Source of the DNA: Castor canadensis
Taxonomy: Eukaryota > Chordata > Mammalia > Rodentia > Castoridae
Reading direction: 5' to 3'
Assembly (NCBI RefSeq): GCF_047511655.1
Contig: NC_133403.1
Span: 13,265,014-13,329,013, forward strand
DNA: 64,000 bases
Under the pieces are notes generated by a model that made no database searches, was not told where the DNA came from, and worked only from the letters and a program-made list of their open reading frames with translations. This document shows positions 1 through 11,165 of this stretch, in pieces. The first letter of the stretch is position 1. Every line of letters starts with the position of its first letter. The position numbers and the translations under genes were made by a program.

Positions 1-960
1 TAGGGGAAACAACAGAACAAAAACAAGGTCATAAAAGTTAAAGAGGGACTAGTAGAAAAATGGGAAGGGAAAAGGGGAATGGAGAAGGGGATAAGGCCTG
101 GTAATAGAAGCCAGGCATGTTGTTTCCCGCCTGTAATCCCAACTACTCAGGAGACAGAGGCAGGAGAATCTCAGATTCAAGGCCAGCCCTGAACTCGCAA
201 AAACAAAATACAAACAAAGGGCTGAGGTGTGGCTCAAGTGGTGGAACACTCGCCTAGCATGCATAAGATGTCCTGGGTTCGATCTCCAGTACCAGGAAAA
301 AAAAAAAAGAAGAATGTGATCAAAGTACATCATATAAATATATGGAATGCCATGATGAAACCCCTTACTATATGCTATTTAATATACTCCAAATAAAAAA
401 GGAAATTATTCTAAGTCAGAGTGTCACTAGGTTGTCCCCTCCTCCCTCCCACTCTTCCTTCTGCACCCCAATCCCATCCCCCAGCCTGCAGGGGACATGG
501 AGAGGAGGGTGCCCAAGATTTCAGGATGATACTCTGGGGCTACTGCACAGCCCACTGTTCAGGCTCCATGTGGGACTGAGGCCTTCTCTGTAATCTGTTG
601 TTATTTCTCACTGGCTACACTGTCAGTCCTCCCTTTGGCCAAAGAGGGTAGCGGGGAGAGGGATGGAGAGAAGTTAACCCACTGGGAATTAAGTTACAGT
701 TACATAAGAGAAAGACGTTGTGGTGCGCTGTTGCACAGCAAGATGACCATAGATAACACTAATGTATCATGCTAGAAGAAAGGATATAGGATGTTTTCAT
801 CACAAAGAAATGATAAATGTTTGAAGAGTTGGATATGTTTAACCTGATTTAAACATTAGACAGTGTATCGTACCCCATTAGTATGTATAGTCTTTATGTT
901 TTTTATGTATTAGCTAAGTAAATTTATTTAATTTTGTATTAAATTTAATAATAAATTAAG
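1..960. other. DGCR2 intron, mostly unassigned
   Basis: Apart from the SINE at 111-309 I recognise nothing. The part from 840 to 957 is AT-rich (TTTATGTATTAGC and similar), and there is no exon-like open stretch. Confidence 0.5.
111..309 (+). mobile_element. B1-like/ID-like composite SINE
   Basis: A left unit with GCCTGTAATCCCAACTACT is joined to an ID-like unit (GGGCTGAGGTGTGGCTCAAG) and ends in an A-run. The ID-like half carries the tRNA-type B box GGTTCGATCTC. Confidence 0.85.
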
Positions 961-1051
961 CAATAGGTATAACTCAGTGATAGAGCTGTTGCTTGGCATT
1001 CACAAGGCACCCTGGGTTCAATTCCCAGGCCCCCCCCTTTAAAAAAAAAAA
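961..1051 (+). mobile_element. ID-like SINE
   Basis: tRNA-like A and B boxes (AACTCAGTGATAGAGC; GGGTTCAATTCCC), a C-run, then an A-tail. It has the squirrel/ID style of 'A-CTCAGTGGTAGAGC' rather than the 'GGCTCAAGTGGT' style. Confidence 0.8.
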
Positions 1052-1055
1052 GAAT

Positions 1056-2770
1056 AAAAAGTTGAATTAATAGTTAAGGACTTTGGGGCATATAAATGAG
1101 CATAGAAAGTGGGCCACTGATAATGAACCAAAGAGGAAAGGACAAACTTTCTTAGTCAGAGAGGTTGAGAATTAGATTCCAAAACCTGAAGGAAACTATC
1201 AGGTAGATAGAGTTGTTTCAAAGATTTTATGTCAAGTTGCTTGGAAATACCAAGGAACAGAAAGAAAACATAGGTACTATAGGCAGTGGAGTCCCCCTGG
1301 CCTTTCCCTCTCCTATTGCCCTATTGCCCTGGATCTTTGGAGTTCTGCCTGGGAGCCATCATTGTACCTGCTGTACTTGCCACCCAAGCCATATTCCTCT
1401 AGACTGCCCTTTGTTAGTTCTTGCCTATTGGGTTTGTCTTTAGGCCTCTGGCTTGAGCTCAGGTCCCTGAGACACATCTCAGTCCTGCTGCTTATGGCTT
1501 CAGTGTCTCTGAGAAACACAGTAAAGAGTGGTGGGCTCTAAAACAAGGTTGCAAATAGTCAGGACCTCAGGCAGCCAGCTTCCTAGAGAGAGGCAGGGCT
1601 CCAGAGAGGCTGTCACTATGCCTGGCAGCTGGGCCAGGACAGGGAAGAGAACTAGAGGCTGAGGGCCACACCCACTGATCTCTGTTCCTACTAAGAACAT
1701 CCTCCCATTCTTGTGTCTTCTGATTCCTTACTGAAAACACCACCCACATTTGCATTTCCATACTTTGTGTATGTGTGTGAATTAGATGGCTTTTGACCTT
1801 CTAGGCCCCAAAGTCATGATGTGCCTTGTAGAGGACCATTCTACTAACTTTTCACCTGCTCTCATCTCAGCTGTTGGAGGTGAATCTTTTAAATGCTGTA
1901 GTTCAGGCCAGCCTTCAGGACAGTATTGACACTAGTGAGTATGGCTGTCTTCTGGATACTGACAGGTAAAGAGGGAAGGCATCTGTGTGCATGGCATGAC
2001 AGCATGCCTGACTCGGTGGATTCGGACCCTTGTCCCTGGCCTGAGAATGGCAGAGGCCCCAGATGGGCTGTAATGACCATGTTTGTCTCAGTGGCTTTGT
2101 TGGGATATAAGGAGAACAAACCTAAAATTTAGAAAAAGATAGTGTATGTGTCAGTACTGGTAGCTATGGCTGCCATAGGATCCCATTTGTGTAGCTCAGT
2201 GGACAAGTGGTCCCAGTGCAGGAGGGGGTACTTGTGAACGGCATCCAATAGCACTGTACAGAGACAGCCTGCTATTGGCTGCAAATTTGGGGGTTCTGTT
2301 AGTAGATTTAAGTAATAGTCACAAAATGAATATGTGGTTAAAAGAGATTCTTTGGCATATAAAAGCAATATGTGACTCTTGATAGCATCTTGGGTTTGGG
2401 AGTTTTTGGTTTTTTTCTTTAATTTACATGTGACAATTAGGGATTTGAATATGGGCACACAGATGATGCTGGTTTTCTCTTTCTTTAACTCCACCTCCAG
2501 AACAACTCATAATGTGTCAAGCTGTGTGTAGGTTCTGGACCAGCTGAAGAATCTCTTTTAATCTCATATTTGTTTTGTGACCACTAGCAGAATCCCCCTC
2601 CATGGCCATCTGCAGGGGAAGGCATCCACAGTGGCCAGGGAAGGAGAGGAAGCAAACAGTAGGCTGAAGCTGCATGTGGGTGCATCACACTCTTCTCTCT
2701 GTTTTTGTGCATTTAAAATTTTTCATACCAGAACTATTTAAGGAGCGTTCTACCAAGAGAATGTGGAGTG
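1056..2770. other. DGCR2 intron, unassigned
   Basis: No gene, SINE or clear L1 recognised. Base composition is mixed. The short open frames here have no family resemblance and no splice-consistent borders. Confidence 0.5.
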
Positions 2771-3092
2771 AACTGGGCATGGTGGCTCAACGTCTGTAAT
2801 CTCAGCTACGTGGAAGGCAGAGATAGAAGGATTATAGTTCAAGGTCAGCCTGGGCAAAAAAAAAGCAAGACCCCCGTCCCAACAAATAAGGCAGGTGTGG
2901 CAGGTCATGTCTGTGGTGCATGTCGGTGATCCCAGCGACACTAGAGGCGTAGGCAGGAGGATTTCCATCTGAGGCCAGACTTAGGCAAAAACACAAGACA
3001 CTCTGAAAAACAGCTAAACCAAAAAGGGCTGGAGGCATGGCTCAAGTGGTAGAGTGTTTAAGGCTCTGAGTTCAAACCTCAGTACCACCAAA
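2771..3092 (+). mobile_element. Long composite SINE (two B1-like units plus ID-like unit)
   Basis: Two successive B1-like units (GGGCATGGTGGCTCAACG at 2776 and GGCAGGTGTGGCAGGTCATG at ~2890) followed by an ID-like unit (GGGCTGGAGGCATGGCTCAA) and CAGTACCACCAAA. This three-part structure recurs at 7111, 45901, 51926 and 60087. Confidence 0.85.
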
Positions 3093-3103
3093 GAGGGACA
3101 GAT

Positions 3104-3131
3104 TTAGAAAGAGAGAGAGAGAGACTGAGAC
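3104..3131. repeat. Short (GA)n run
   Basis: AGAAAGAGAGAGAGAGAGAC just after a SINE tail. Confidence 0.8.
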
Positions 3132-3139
3132 TGTAGAGT

Positions 3140-3924
3140 GAGAAGAAGACTGAAAACACAAAGGCGCGTGGCTGAACCTGTCTCCTGCCTCCTGCCCCCA
3201 GAAGGAGCTCTCACCAGTTACTCTTTGCTGTTCATGTCATGGTGCAAAACCAGAATGGAATTGACTGCATCCAAGAGAGTAGCCCGTAGCTCAAGGAAAA
3301 AGTACCCTGGAAACAGTATGAAGTACTTTTAAATCTTTTGTCATTAATGATGAAACTAAGAATGTGGTGTGCCTAAAAATATTAGCTTAAAAAAATTAGC
3401 CTCACAGTAAGATGTTTTAGATAGTCTGTTTCAACTACATCTTGTGCTGCTTTCTTCTTCTTTTAAAAGGTTCTGAGTTGGCACAGTGCTGCATGCACGT
3501 TACATGTATTTATCTATGCCCCTATACAGCTCCCGTCAGCTCCTGGGCCACTCCCCAGGAGGTGCCTCTGCTGCTCACAGCTCAAATGTGCACATGAGCC
3601 CTGCCCAGCGATGCTGAGGCTCTGCAGATTTGGCAGCACTGGGTCCTAATGTATGCTGAACTCGGAGCTGCCACTGCCAGCAGACACAGGCCCGTCATTT
3701 TTATAACATGCAAAAAGTGTGAAAAAATGCAAGTCTTTGTTGACTAGAGAGAATCAGTCATATTTTCCCATGTGCCACCCACAGGGCCTCCCATCGTCAT
3801 GGCTAACACCGTTGCTTCAGTTTCTAGCTATTCATGTCTGTTATTTATTTTAAAGCACAAACGTGAAACATACTGTGTAATGTGCACATGCATTGTGTAA
3901 ATTCCTCTTTTAAGATTCACTCAG
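3140..3924. other. DGCR2 intron, unassigned
   Basis: Nothing recognised. The stretch at 3330-3460 is AT-rich and the remainder is ordinary intron sequence. Confidence 0.45.
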
Positions 3925-4050
3925 AGCTGGGCATGGTGGCACACATCTATAACCCCAGCAACTGGGAGACTGTTCAGGGGAACCAAGAGCATTCCCGGTC
4001 TCACATAGTGAGACCCTATCTTTTTTTTTTAAAAGGTTTTGTGGGGTTTT

Positions 4051-4081
<31 letters not shown>

Positions 4082-4308
4082 GTTGATGGTACTGGGATTT
4101 GAACTTTGGGCCTCATGCTTGCTAGGCAGGCACTCTACCACTTAAACCACTCCACCAGTCCTGTTTTTGTGCTAGGTATTTTTGAGATAGGGACTTGCTT
4201 TCATTTTGCCTGGGCTGGCCTTGAACCACAATCCTCCTGATTTCTGCTTCCTAAGTAGCTAGGATTATAGGAGTAAGTCACTGGTACCTGGTGAGACCCT
4301 GTCCTTTA
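3925..4308 (+). mobile_element. B1-like SINE split by a nested antisense SINE
   Basis: The + strand B1-like unit (GAGCTGGGCATGGTGGCACA onward) runs to 4021 and resumes at about 4304. It is interrupted by the - strand element 4022-4290, whose target duplication is visible on both sides. Confidence 0.75.
4022..4290 (-). mobile_element. B1-like/ID-like composite SINE, nested
   Basis: Reverse orientation: a T-run, then GGTACTGGGATTTGAAC, then CACTCTACCACTTAAACC, then the B1-like part (AGTAGCTAGGATTATAGG when read forward on +). It is flanked by GTGAGACCCTATC (4009-4021) and GTGAGACCCTGTC (4291-4303), a 13-base target duplication with one difference. Confidence 0.85.
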
Positions 4309-4320
4309 AGCTGGGTACTG

Positions 4321-4597
4321 AGAAGGTAACACCCACGCACAGGAAATCAATGTGAGTCAATGCCCTGTATAGCTATCCTTATCTCAACCAGCAAAAACCC
4401 TTGTTCCTTCCTATTATTGCTTATACTCTCTCTACAACAAAATTAGAAATAAGGGCAAAATAGTTTCTGCTGGGTATTGAGGGGGGGGTAGAAGGAGGAG
4501 GCGGAGTGGGTGGTAAAGGAGGGGGTGGGGGCAGGGGGGAGAAATGAACCAAGCCTTGTATGCACATATGAATAATAAAAGAAAAATGAAAAAAAAA
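4321..4597 (+). mobile_element. 5'-truncated L1, 3' UTR only, with 13-base target duplication
   Basis: About 277 bases ending in a G-rich purine tract (GAGGGGGGGTAGAAGG, GGTGGGGGCAGGGGGG), then ACCAAGCCTTGTATGC, AATAATAAAAGAAAAATG and an A-tail. The G-rich tract and terminal poly(A) are typical of L1 3' UTRs. It is bounded by perfect copies of AAGCTGGGTACTG at 4308-4320 and 4598-4610. The same 3' end recurs at 55998. Confidence 0.85.
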
Positions 4598-4797
4598 AAG
4601 CTGGGTACTGGCTGCTCACACCTGCAATCCTAGTTTCTAGGAGGCAGAGATGAGGAGGATTGAGGTTTGAAGGCAGTTCCAGGCAAATAGTTTGCAAGAC
4701 CCCATCACAGAAAAGGGCTGATGGAGTGGCTCAAATGGTAAGAGTGCCTGCCAAACAAGCATGAGGCCCCAAGTTCAAACCCCAGTGCCACAAAATA
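4598..4797 (+). mobile_element. B1-like/ID-like composite SINE
   Basis: GGCTGCTCACACCTGCAATCC, then the ID-like half (GGGCTGATGGAGTGGCTCAA) and CCCAGTGCCACAAAA. Its first bases are the L1 target site, so it was there before the L1. Confidence 0.85.
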
Positions 4798-4827
4798 AAG
4801 GAAGGAAAGGGAGGGAGGGAGGAAGAG

Positions 4828-4870
4828 ACTTACTTAGAGCTTACTTACTTAGACTTACTTACTTACTTAG

Positions 4871-4903
<33 letters not shown>

Positions 4904-4904
4904 G
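4828..4904. repeat. (ACTT)n tetranucleotide repeat
   Basis: TTAC/ACTT units with a few AGA interruptions, following a purine-rich GGAAGGGAGGG tract at 4798-4827. It probably grew from the SINE tail. Confidence 0.9.
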
Positions 4905-6632
4905 GTAACAGTTCCCATCTGTTACCTCCTCCCATACTTCAGCAAACACGCCCACTGGTGGGACTCATGTGCATCCCAGGTTAACAGAGATCATCCTCTC
5001 TGTCCCGGTGTTGTATCCAGCAGAAGACAAGGCTATGTTGTAAGATCCTGATGGTAAGATCAGTAAACAGAGCTTCAATCCTGAACCCAGCCATGGGACC
5101 TAGCATCTAGAAGCCTCAGTAAGCAGTGAGGGAGAGGCCAAGCTGGAGTGGGGTCAACCAGGGAGAGGCTGCAGTGTGCACAGGGAAGAGAACCCCAGTG
5201 GAGCAGCTGCCTCCATCCTGGGAGTTCTGGGGGAATTCAGACAGCCCCGTGGGCCCTATGCAGGGTTGTTCTGTGGGTGCTGAGGTAGCAGGTTGGAAAG
5301 AGGAGGTACTTCTTGGGGAAGCAGATGGCATGCTGGCTTGAAAAGTAAGTGAGGGTTCTCCTAAGCTGAGGAAGTAAGGGATAGACACAGGTGGGGGTGG
5401 CTGTCTTTGCAGACTGCAGATGTGGCAGCAGAGGCACATTTAGATGCCTTGCATGGTAGGCTAAGAAGTGACACCCGAGCAGCTCATATATTGACAGTGG
5501 GGGGACTAGAAGCTTGCCACCACCCTGTTGCTCCAAGGACTGGATCCTCTGTGGTGGAGGTGGGTGAGAGGAGGGGTGTCCTAAGGGAGATTTAGGAAGA
5601 TGGATTTCTCTAGCGTTAGCCAGGGTGACTGTATTTGTGATGCCTTTCTCCAGGACCTTTCAGGAAGAGTAGGATGGCTGAACATGTACAGGAAAAAAAC
5701 CTGTGGAAGGGTTACTGCCAGTTAAGTACGGGGAGTCCTTGGCTCCCTCTCAGACCTCATGCCCTTTCGAATACACCCAGGATCTCTACACTGGTCATCA
5801 GCCCTGAAGCCCCACTCAGACCTGACACCCTGATCATCAGTCACCTAATCATCACAGTAGCCTCCAGGCAGTGCCCTTACTCCCAGTGTTTCCTCACACA
5901 CCTTCTAGAAGGTCCTTTTTTCCTTGGCTTCAGTCCTTCATGGCTCTCATTTCTTGCAGTTACAGTCTTCAACTGAGGCCAGCAGCCCCCTTCCCTCTCT
6001 GCCCACACCTGCCATCCCACCCTTCTGTCCAGCCCCACTTCTGCTTTGCTCTTGGCTCCCACTGTGATCCCTTCCTGGGATGTTCCTGTCCAGTCTCCCG
6101 GGTTTAGGCCTTGGTTGATGTCTAGAAACTTTGTAGCAACTAGGACACTTGCCTAGGAAGCTCAATACCCTGAGTTCAATCCCTAGCACCTCCCTGAAGA
6201 AAGGGACACACCACATTGCCATCTTAGTGAATGATAGCTTGAGGTGTATTCTGTCATTCTACCTTGTAGGAAATGTTACTTTTCTACTTGTAGTGATTCT
6301 TGTTGGATTAGGCAAAAGGAATCTTGATGGCCCAGCTTGGAGGGCTCCTGGGACATTGCTGAAAATATGTTGGAGGTTAACATCCCCCTCCCCAAGCACA
6401 CCCCGTATCCTCATGCTGTCAGGGTTTCTGTTCACCTTATCCCCAGCCGGGAGGGCAGGAGCAGAGTGGGTGGCAGTTTTCCCTGAGCTGTGAGAGGGTC
6501 CTAGGGAACCAGTGCCTGCCAGGACTCACTGTGACCAGCTGGTGGGGATGCTGATGCCCTAGGTGGGTGTTAAAGTTGATGATTCTGCCCTAATAGTCCA
6601 TGACTCACAGATGCTATACAGAGGCATTCTGG
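4905..6632. other. DGCR2 intron, mostly unassigned
   Basis: No gene recognised. One weak, old ID-like unit lies at 6133-6203 (ACACTTGCCTAGGAAGC, GAGTTCAATCCCTAGCACC). The rest looks like single-copy intron with several GC-rich patches. Confidence 0.45.
6133..6203 (+). mobile_element. Old ID-like SINE fragment
   Basis: Retains GACACTTGCCTAGGAAGC and the B-box-like GAGTTCAATCCC. Diverged, with no clear A-tail. Confidence 0.5.
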
Positions 6633-6636
6633 GTGC

Positions 6637-7105
6637 TCCATTTTTTACTAGATATGTTAGACAGTTTTTTATCACGGTGACAAATGCATGAAAGAAACAA
6701 CTTAAAAGAAGGAAAGAAGCAGGGCATGGTGGCACACAACTGTAATCCACACACTCAGGAGGCTGAGGCAGGAGGATCACGAGTTTGAGGCCAGCCTGGG
6801 CTACCTACTGAGACCCTTTCTCAGAAAACCAAAAGAAAAAAGAAAAGGAAAGATTTATTTTGGTTTAGTTTTAGTGATTTCAGTTCAAGACTAGCTGGAT
6901 CTATTGTTTGGGGCCTAAGGCAAGACAGAATAATATGACAGCAAGAGCATGTTACAGAGGGTGCTTGCCTCATGATGGCCAAGAAGCAGAGACAGGAACA
7001 CACCCCTATAACCTCCTACCACCAACTAGGTCCCATCTCCAAAAATTTCTCCCACCTCCCAATGATGTCATCAAATTATAAATTCATCAATGAATCTATC
7101 ATAAT
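6637..7105 (-). mobile_element. ERVL-MaLR-type solo LTR remnant, split by a B1-like SINE
   Basis: Reverse-orientation MaLR LTR pattern: TTTTTTATCACGGTGACAAA, then AAAGATTTATTTTGG past the SINE, and near the end CCACCTCCCAATGATGTCATC. It is a fossil LTR without internal genes and carries a SINE insertion at 6720-6845. Old, as it is well diverged from the family pattern. Confidence 0.65.
6720..6845 (+). mobile_element. B1-like SINE inside the MaLR LTR
   Basis: CAGGGCATGGTGGCACACAA, then GGCTGAGGCAGGAGGATCAC, then GCCAGCCTGGGCTACC and an A-rich end. No ID-like half. Confidence 0.85.
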
Positions 7106-7110
7106 CCACT

Positions 7111-7426
7111 GATAAAAGGCATGATAGCTTATTCCTGTAATTGAGGTGGAGATCAGGAAGATTGCAGTGTGAGGCCAGCCCAGGCAAAAGGTTCACAAGA
7201 CCCCATCTCAATCAATAAAAGCTGGGGGCAGTGGTACATGTCTGTCATCTTAGCTGTATAGGAAGTGTAAACAGGAGGATTGTGGTCCAGGCCAGCCCTG
7301 TGGGAGAGCCTGTCTCAAAAATAACTGACCCAAAAGGGGCTGGGGTGTGGTTCAAGTGGTAGAGCACCTGCCTAGCAAGCACAAAGCCCTGAGTTCAAAT
7401 CCCAGTACCACCAAAAAAAAAAAAAA
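7111..7426 (+). mobile_element. Long composite SINE (two B1-like units plus ID-like unit)
   Basis: Same three-part structure as the element at 2771: two left units, then GGGGCTGGGGTGTGGTTCAA, AGAGCACCTGCCTAGCAAGC, and CCCAGTACCACC with a 14-base A-tail. Confidence 0.85.
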
Positions 7427-7644
7427 GCCTTCATGATCCCATCACTTCTCAGTGATTAGATATAGTCACTGGGGATCAAGCCGTCATCATGTGAGCCTCT
7501 GGTGAGCACTTTATATTCAAACCATGACACTGGGCATTCTGTCTTAGGAAAGAACTTTCTCTTACCCATTTGTTCTCGATCCATTTCCCCACTTATTTAT
7601 TCCTTTTTTTCTTTTTTGGTCTTTATGAACTACACTCCCCCCCC

Positions 7645-7735
7645 CCTTTTTTTTTCTTGGCAGAACTGGGGTTTGAACTCAGGGCATTGTGCTTGCTAGG
7701 CAGGTGCTCTACCACTTGAGCCACTCCGTCAGCCC
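7645..7735 (-). mobile_element. ID-like SINE
   Basis: Reverse orientation: T-run, AACTGGGGTTTGAACTCAGG, GGCAGGTGCTCTACCACTTG, and an end at AGCCC. Flanks AACTACAC and AACTACAT look like a short target duplication. Confidence 0.85.
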
Positions 7736-8084
7736 AAACTACATTTTTGTTGGTATGAACTCCTGTGTTGTAATTCTGTACTTCATTACTCAAGCTGTTT
7801 GTCTAACTTTAAACACTCCTAGCAAATCACCATCCAGCATACTCTTCTTTCCTAGGTAGCACTTGTCACTACTGGGGTTTTCTCGTTTCTTGTCTGTTGA
7901 GGCCCTGCCAGGCCTGGTGTCTGGAACTGACTTCTAAGAGGTCTCAGGAGTCACGCATGTGACTGGGACCACAAGGAACCACTAGCACTTGGTGGTCTAC
8001 AAGCTATAGTCCCTTTGAGGACTTTGCATGACTCTCTGCTTACATTCTGTTGTGTGCAGGCTTACCTTTTGTCTGTTGCCACAG

Positions 8085-8261
8085 GCTCGTCAGAGGTGTT
8101 CCTGCCCCCAGACCCCATCTTCGCTTCTGCCATGTCTGAGAATGACAATGTGTTCTGCGCCCAGCTCCAGTGCTTCCACTTCCCCACCCTGCGGCACCAC
8201 GACCTTCACAGCTGGCATGCTGAGAGCTGCTATGAGAAGTCTTCATTTCTGTGTAAAAGAA
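8085..8261 (+). CDS. DGCR2: DGCR2 exon: C-terminal part of C-type lectin domain
   Basis: Reads [12 protein letters not shown] at the start and ends SFLCKR. It carries the late cysteines of the lectin fold ([22 protein letters not shown]). It starts after a pyrimidine-rich acceptor ending CACAG and ends before GTAAGT. The first two bases complete a glycine codon from the upstream exon. The last base begins the serine codon finished at 15474, giving the expected K-R-S-Q-T-C junction. Confidence 0.95.
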
Positions 8262-11116
8262 GTAAGTTCCTGGAGTCTGTCTTCTCAGGAAGCTGTCAGA
8301 GCCCTGAGGTCAGCCTCCAGTAGGCTCTGACCTCAGATGCTCTGAGGCAGATCCATCCACTTGGCCTCTGTAGCTCTGTGGCCTGAGCAGCTGTGGGCAT
8401 CTCTAACTCTGCTTCTCTTTCTTAGGGTAGAGACCATAATTGTACCTTTCCCACTTCAGTGTTGTTAGGAGATTAAAAGGCACCTCTGGAGCATCTGAGT
8501 CCCTCAGTCACCTCTCCTGGCTCCATAGGTCCTTCCTGCTCTTTACTCTTTGCCTTATCTGGACTGCTCCTTCCCCCATGGCTGGCATGAGTCTTTCCCT
8601 GTCCCTCTGCCAGTGCATTCACCCAAATTCCACATCAAGGCCCTTTTCAGCTTTGGGGGCTCACAGTATTGTCGTGCCAACCAAGGACGGGATTATGTGA
8701 TGGAGGTGAGAGGGTTGTAGCAGCCTTGGCAGCTGCTGACAGTTGCTAATGTAGGAGTCCAGTTCAGCTAATGACCTCAGCTGTGTTGTTGTGGACCATC
8801 CCTCTCTCCTCTGCTGGTGTGTCACAGACCAAGACTTCATGTGCATCTCGGCCTATTTCTGGACTCCATTCAGACTCTTGGCTCTCTCAATCCTGTATTA
8901 GTGCCACACTGCTATCCTTAGCTTCGCTGGCATTGGGACTCCTCTTGACAATTATGTCAACTTTTCTTGGCCTTTTTCTCTTTTACATGGACTTGAGGAT
9001 TTATTTGAACATTCTTATTCTTTTAGTGTGAGAATTCTCCTAGATTATCTATGTAGACAGTTTTGTTTCTTTCAAATCTTGGACTTCTGTTTCTTTACCT
9101 TTTTTTTCCTTATTAACTTTTCTCACATTGACTAGAAGTAGTTTGAACAGTTTTTCCTTCTCAGCCTAAAACAGAACACTTTTAGTGTGTGAGCATTAAA
9201 TATACACTTTTTTTTTTTTTTTTTTTTTTTTTTGGTAGTACTAGGGGTTGAATTCAGGGCCTAGAGCTTGTTAGGCAAGTGCTCTACCACTTGAGCTATG
9301 CCTCCAGCCCAAGCATACTTCCTGTAGGATTTTGGAACATATCTTTTTGAGGTTAAGAAATTACCCTTCTATTTCTACCTTTCCAGGAACAAAACTATTA
9401 AAATATTAAAGAATGTTTGGTATTTATTGGGGTTATGTGATTCTTCTTTAATCTCTTCAGTTTGTTCATTTTTTTATTTCACATTAGGAGATTTTTTTCC
9501 CCCTTTTTTGGTGGTACTCAGGTTTGAACTTGCTAGGCAGTTTTGAACTTGCTAAGCAGGCACTCTGTGCTTGAGCCATGCCCTAACCCTTTTTACTTAT
9601 TTTACTTTCAAGTAGGGTTTCACACTGCTGCCTGGGGTCAGTCTCAGACTATAATCCCCCTACCAGTACCTCCCAGGTAGCTGTTGTTAGAGGTATACAC
9701 CACCACACTTGGCTTATTTGTTGAGATAAGGTCTCTAACTTTTTACCGGTCTGGCTTCAAACCTCCGTCTTCCTGATCAGTGCCTCCCATGTTCCTCACA
9801 TTAAAGGTGTGAGCCTCCATGCCTTTGTTTTTGTTTTGTTTTGTTTGAGACAGGATCTCACTCTGTTGCCCAGACTGATCTGTAATTCCTGGGCTCAAGT
9901 GATCCTCTTGCCTTAGCCTCTCAAGTACCTGAGACTGCAGGTGTGTACCACCACACTAGTCCTGGCGTTTTGTTTTTTTTAATACATATATTAGATTGCT
10001 GGATTTGGTTTACTAATACATCATTCAGAATTTTTAAGCTTAAGAAGTAAGCTTGGCCTAGTTCATTCCTTTTCTGTAGTCTCCTTAAGTAATTTTTGTC
10101 TCGTGAATATTTGTTTGTATAAGGTAAGGTAGGGAGCAGTCTCTTTTACCATTCTCTAAATCTGTTTATGGAAGTTGGGGATAACTTGTTCTTGAGTATT
10201 TGGTAGACCGTGCCTTACAGGACCATCTGCATGGGGGAGGGGGCATAGATGTAATTTCAAACTTAGGGAAAAGTTGCTGGAATAGCATAATGAACTTACT
10301 CTTGTATACTCTTCACCAGGTATTTGTATTTTGCTACATTTGCTTTATTATTCATTCTCTGTGCATATTTTTTTCTGAATCACTTGTGGGTAAATTGGAG
10401 ATACTGTGGACCCTTGCTCCAGTGTATGTTTCCTAAGAACAAAGAAGGACTTAAGTGGTCAAGTGTCTGTCTAGCAAGCCTGAGGCCCTGAACTCAAACC
10501 CTAGTATCACCAAGAAAAAAAAACATTGTCTAAGAACAATGAATATCCTCCTATATAACCATAATACATTGTTCAAAATCAGGAAACTCAGCCTGAATAT
10601 AATACCATCCAGTAGTTCACAATCCATTACACCAGTTTTGTCAGTGGTTCCATATCCTTTGTAGCTACTTTTTTGCAGTGGAGCCAGAATCATGTATGGC
10701 ACCTAGTTCTGATTTTTTTTTTTTCTTTTGTGGTACTGGGGCTTGAACTCAGGGCCTTCACCTTGAGCCACTTCACCAGCCCTATTTTTTTTTGTTTTTT
10801 TGTGAAGGGTTTTTTCAAGATAGAGTCTCGCCAACTGTTTGCCCAGGCTGACTTCAAATCACAATCCTCCTGATCTCTGCCTCCTGAGTAGTTGGGATTA
10901 TAGGTGTGAGCCACCGGCACCTGGCTTTAGTTGTGATTTCTAGTTCCCTGTCTCTGAAGTTTACTAATTCTTTCCATGGCTGTCTCAAGTATGAGCCTGT
11001 TGAGGGCACTCTTCTTCTGTTTTGTTCATTTTTTCTGTGTCTTTCAATAGCTAGTATTTTTGTTTGATTCTTTCTTACAGTTTTCATCTGATTGGGTTTT
11101 TTTTTTTAATTAAATA

Positions 11117-11165
<49 letters not shown>

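Noticed and set aside
111-309. Functional tRNA genes suggested by A and B boxes in ID-like units
   Set aside because: All lie in SINEs with A-tails, and no cloverleaf with a proper anticodon arm was found.
4828-4904. CRISPR-like array of short repeats
   Set aside because: Tandem ACTT microsatellite without spacers, in a mammalian intron.
1-8084. Upstream lectin-domain exons of DGCR2
   Set aside because: Searched for the expected codons before the GSSEVF junction and for the LDLa exon; none seen, so they lie left of the window.
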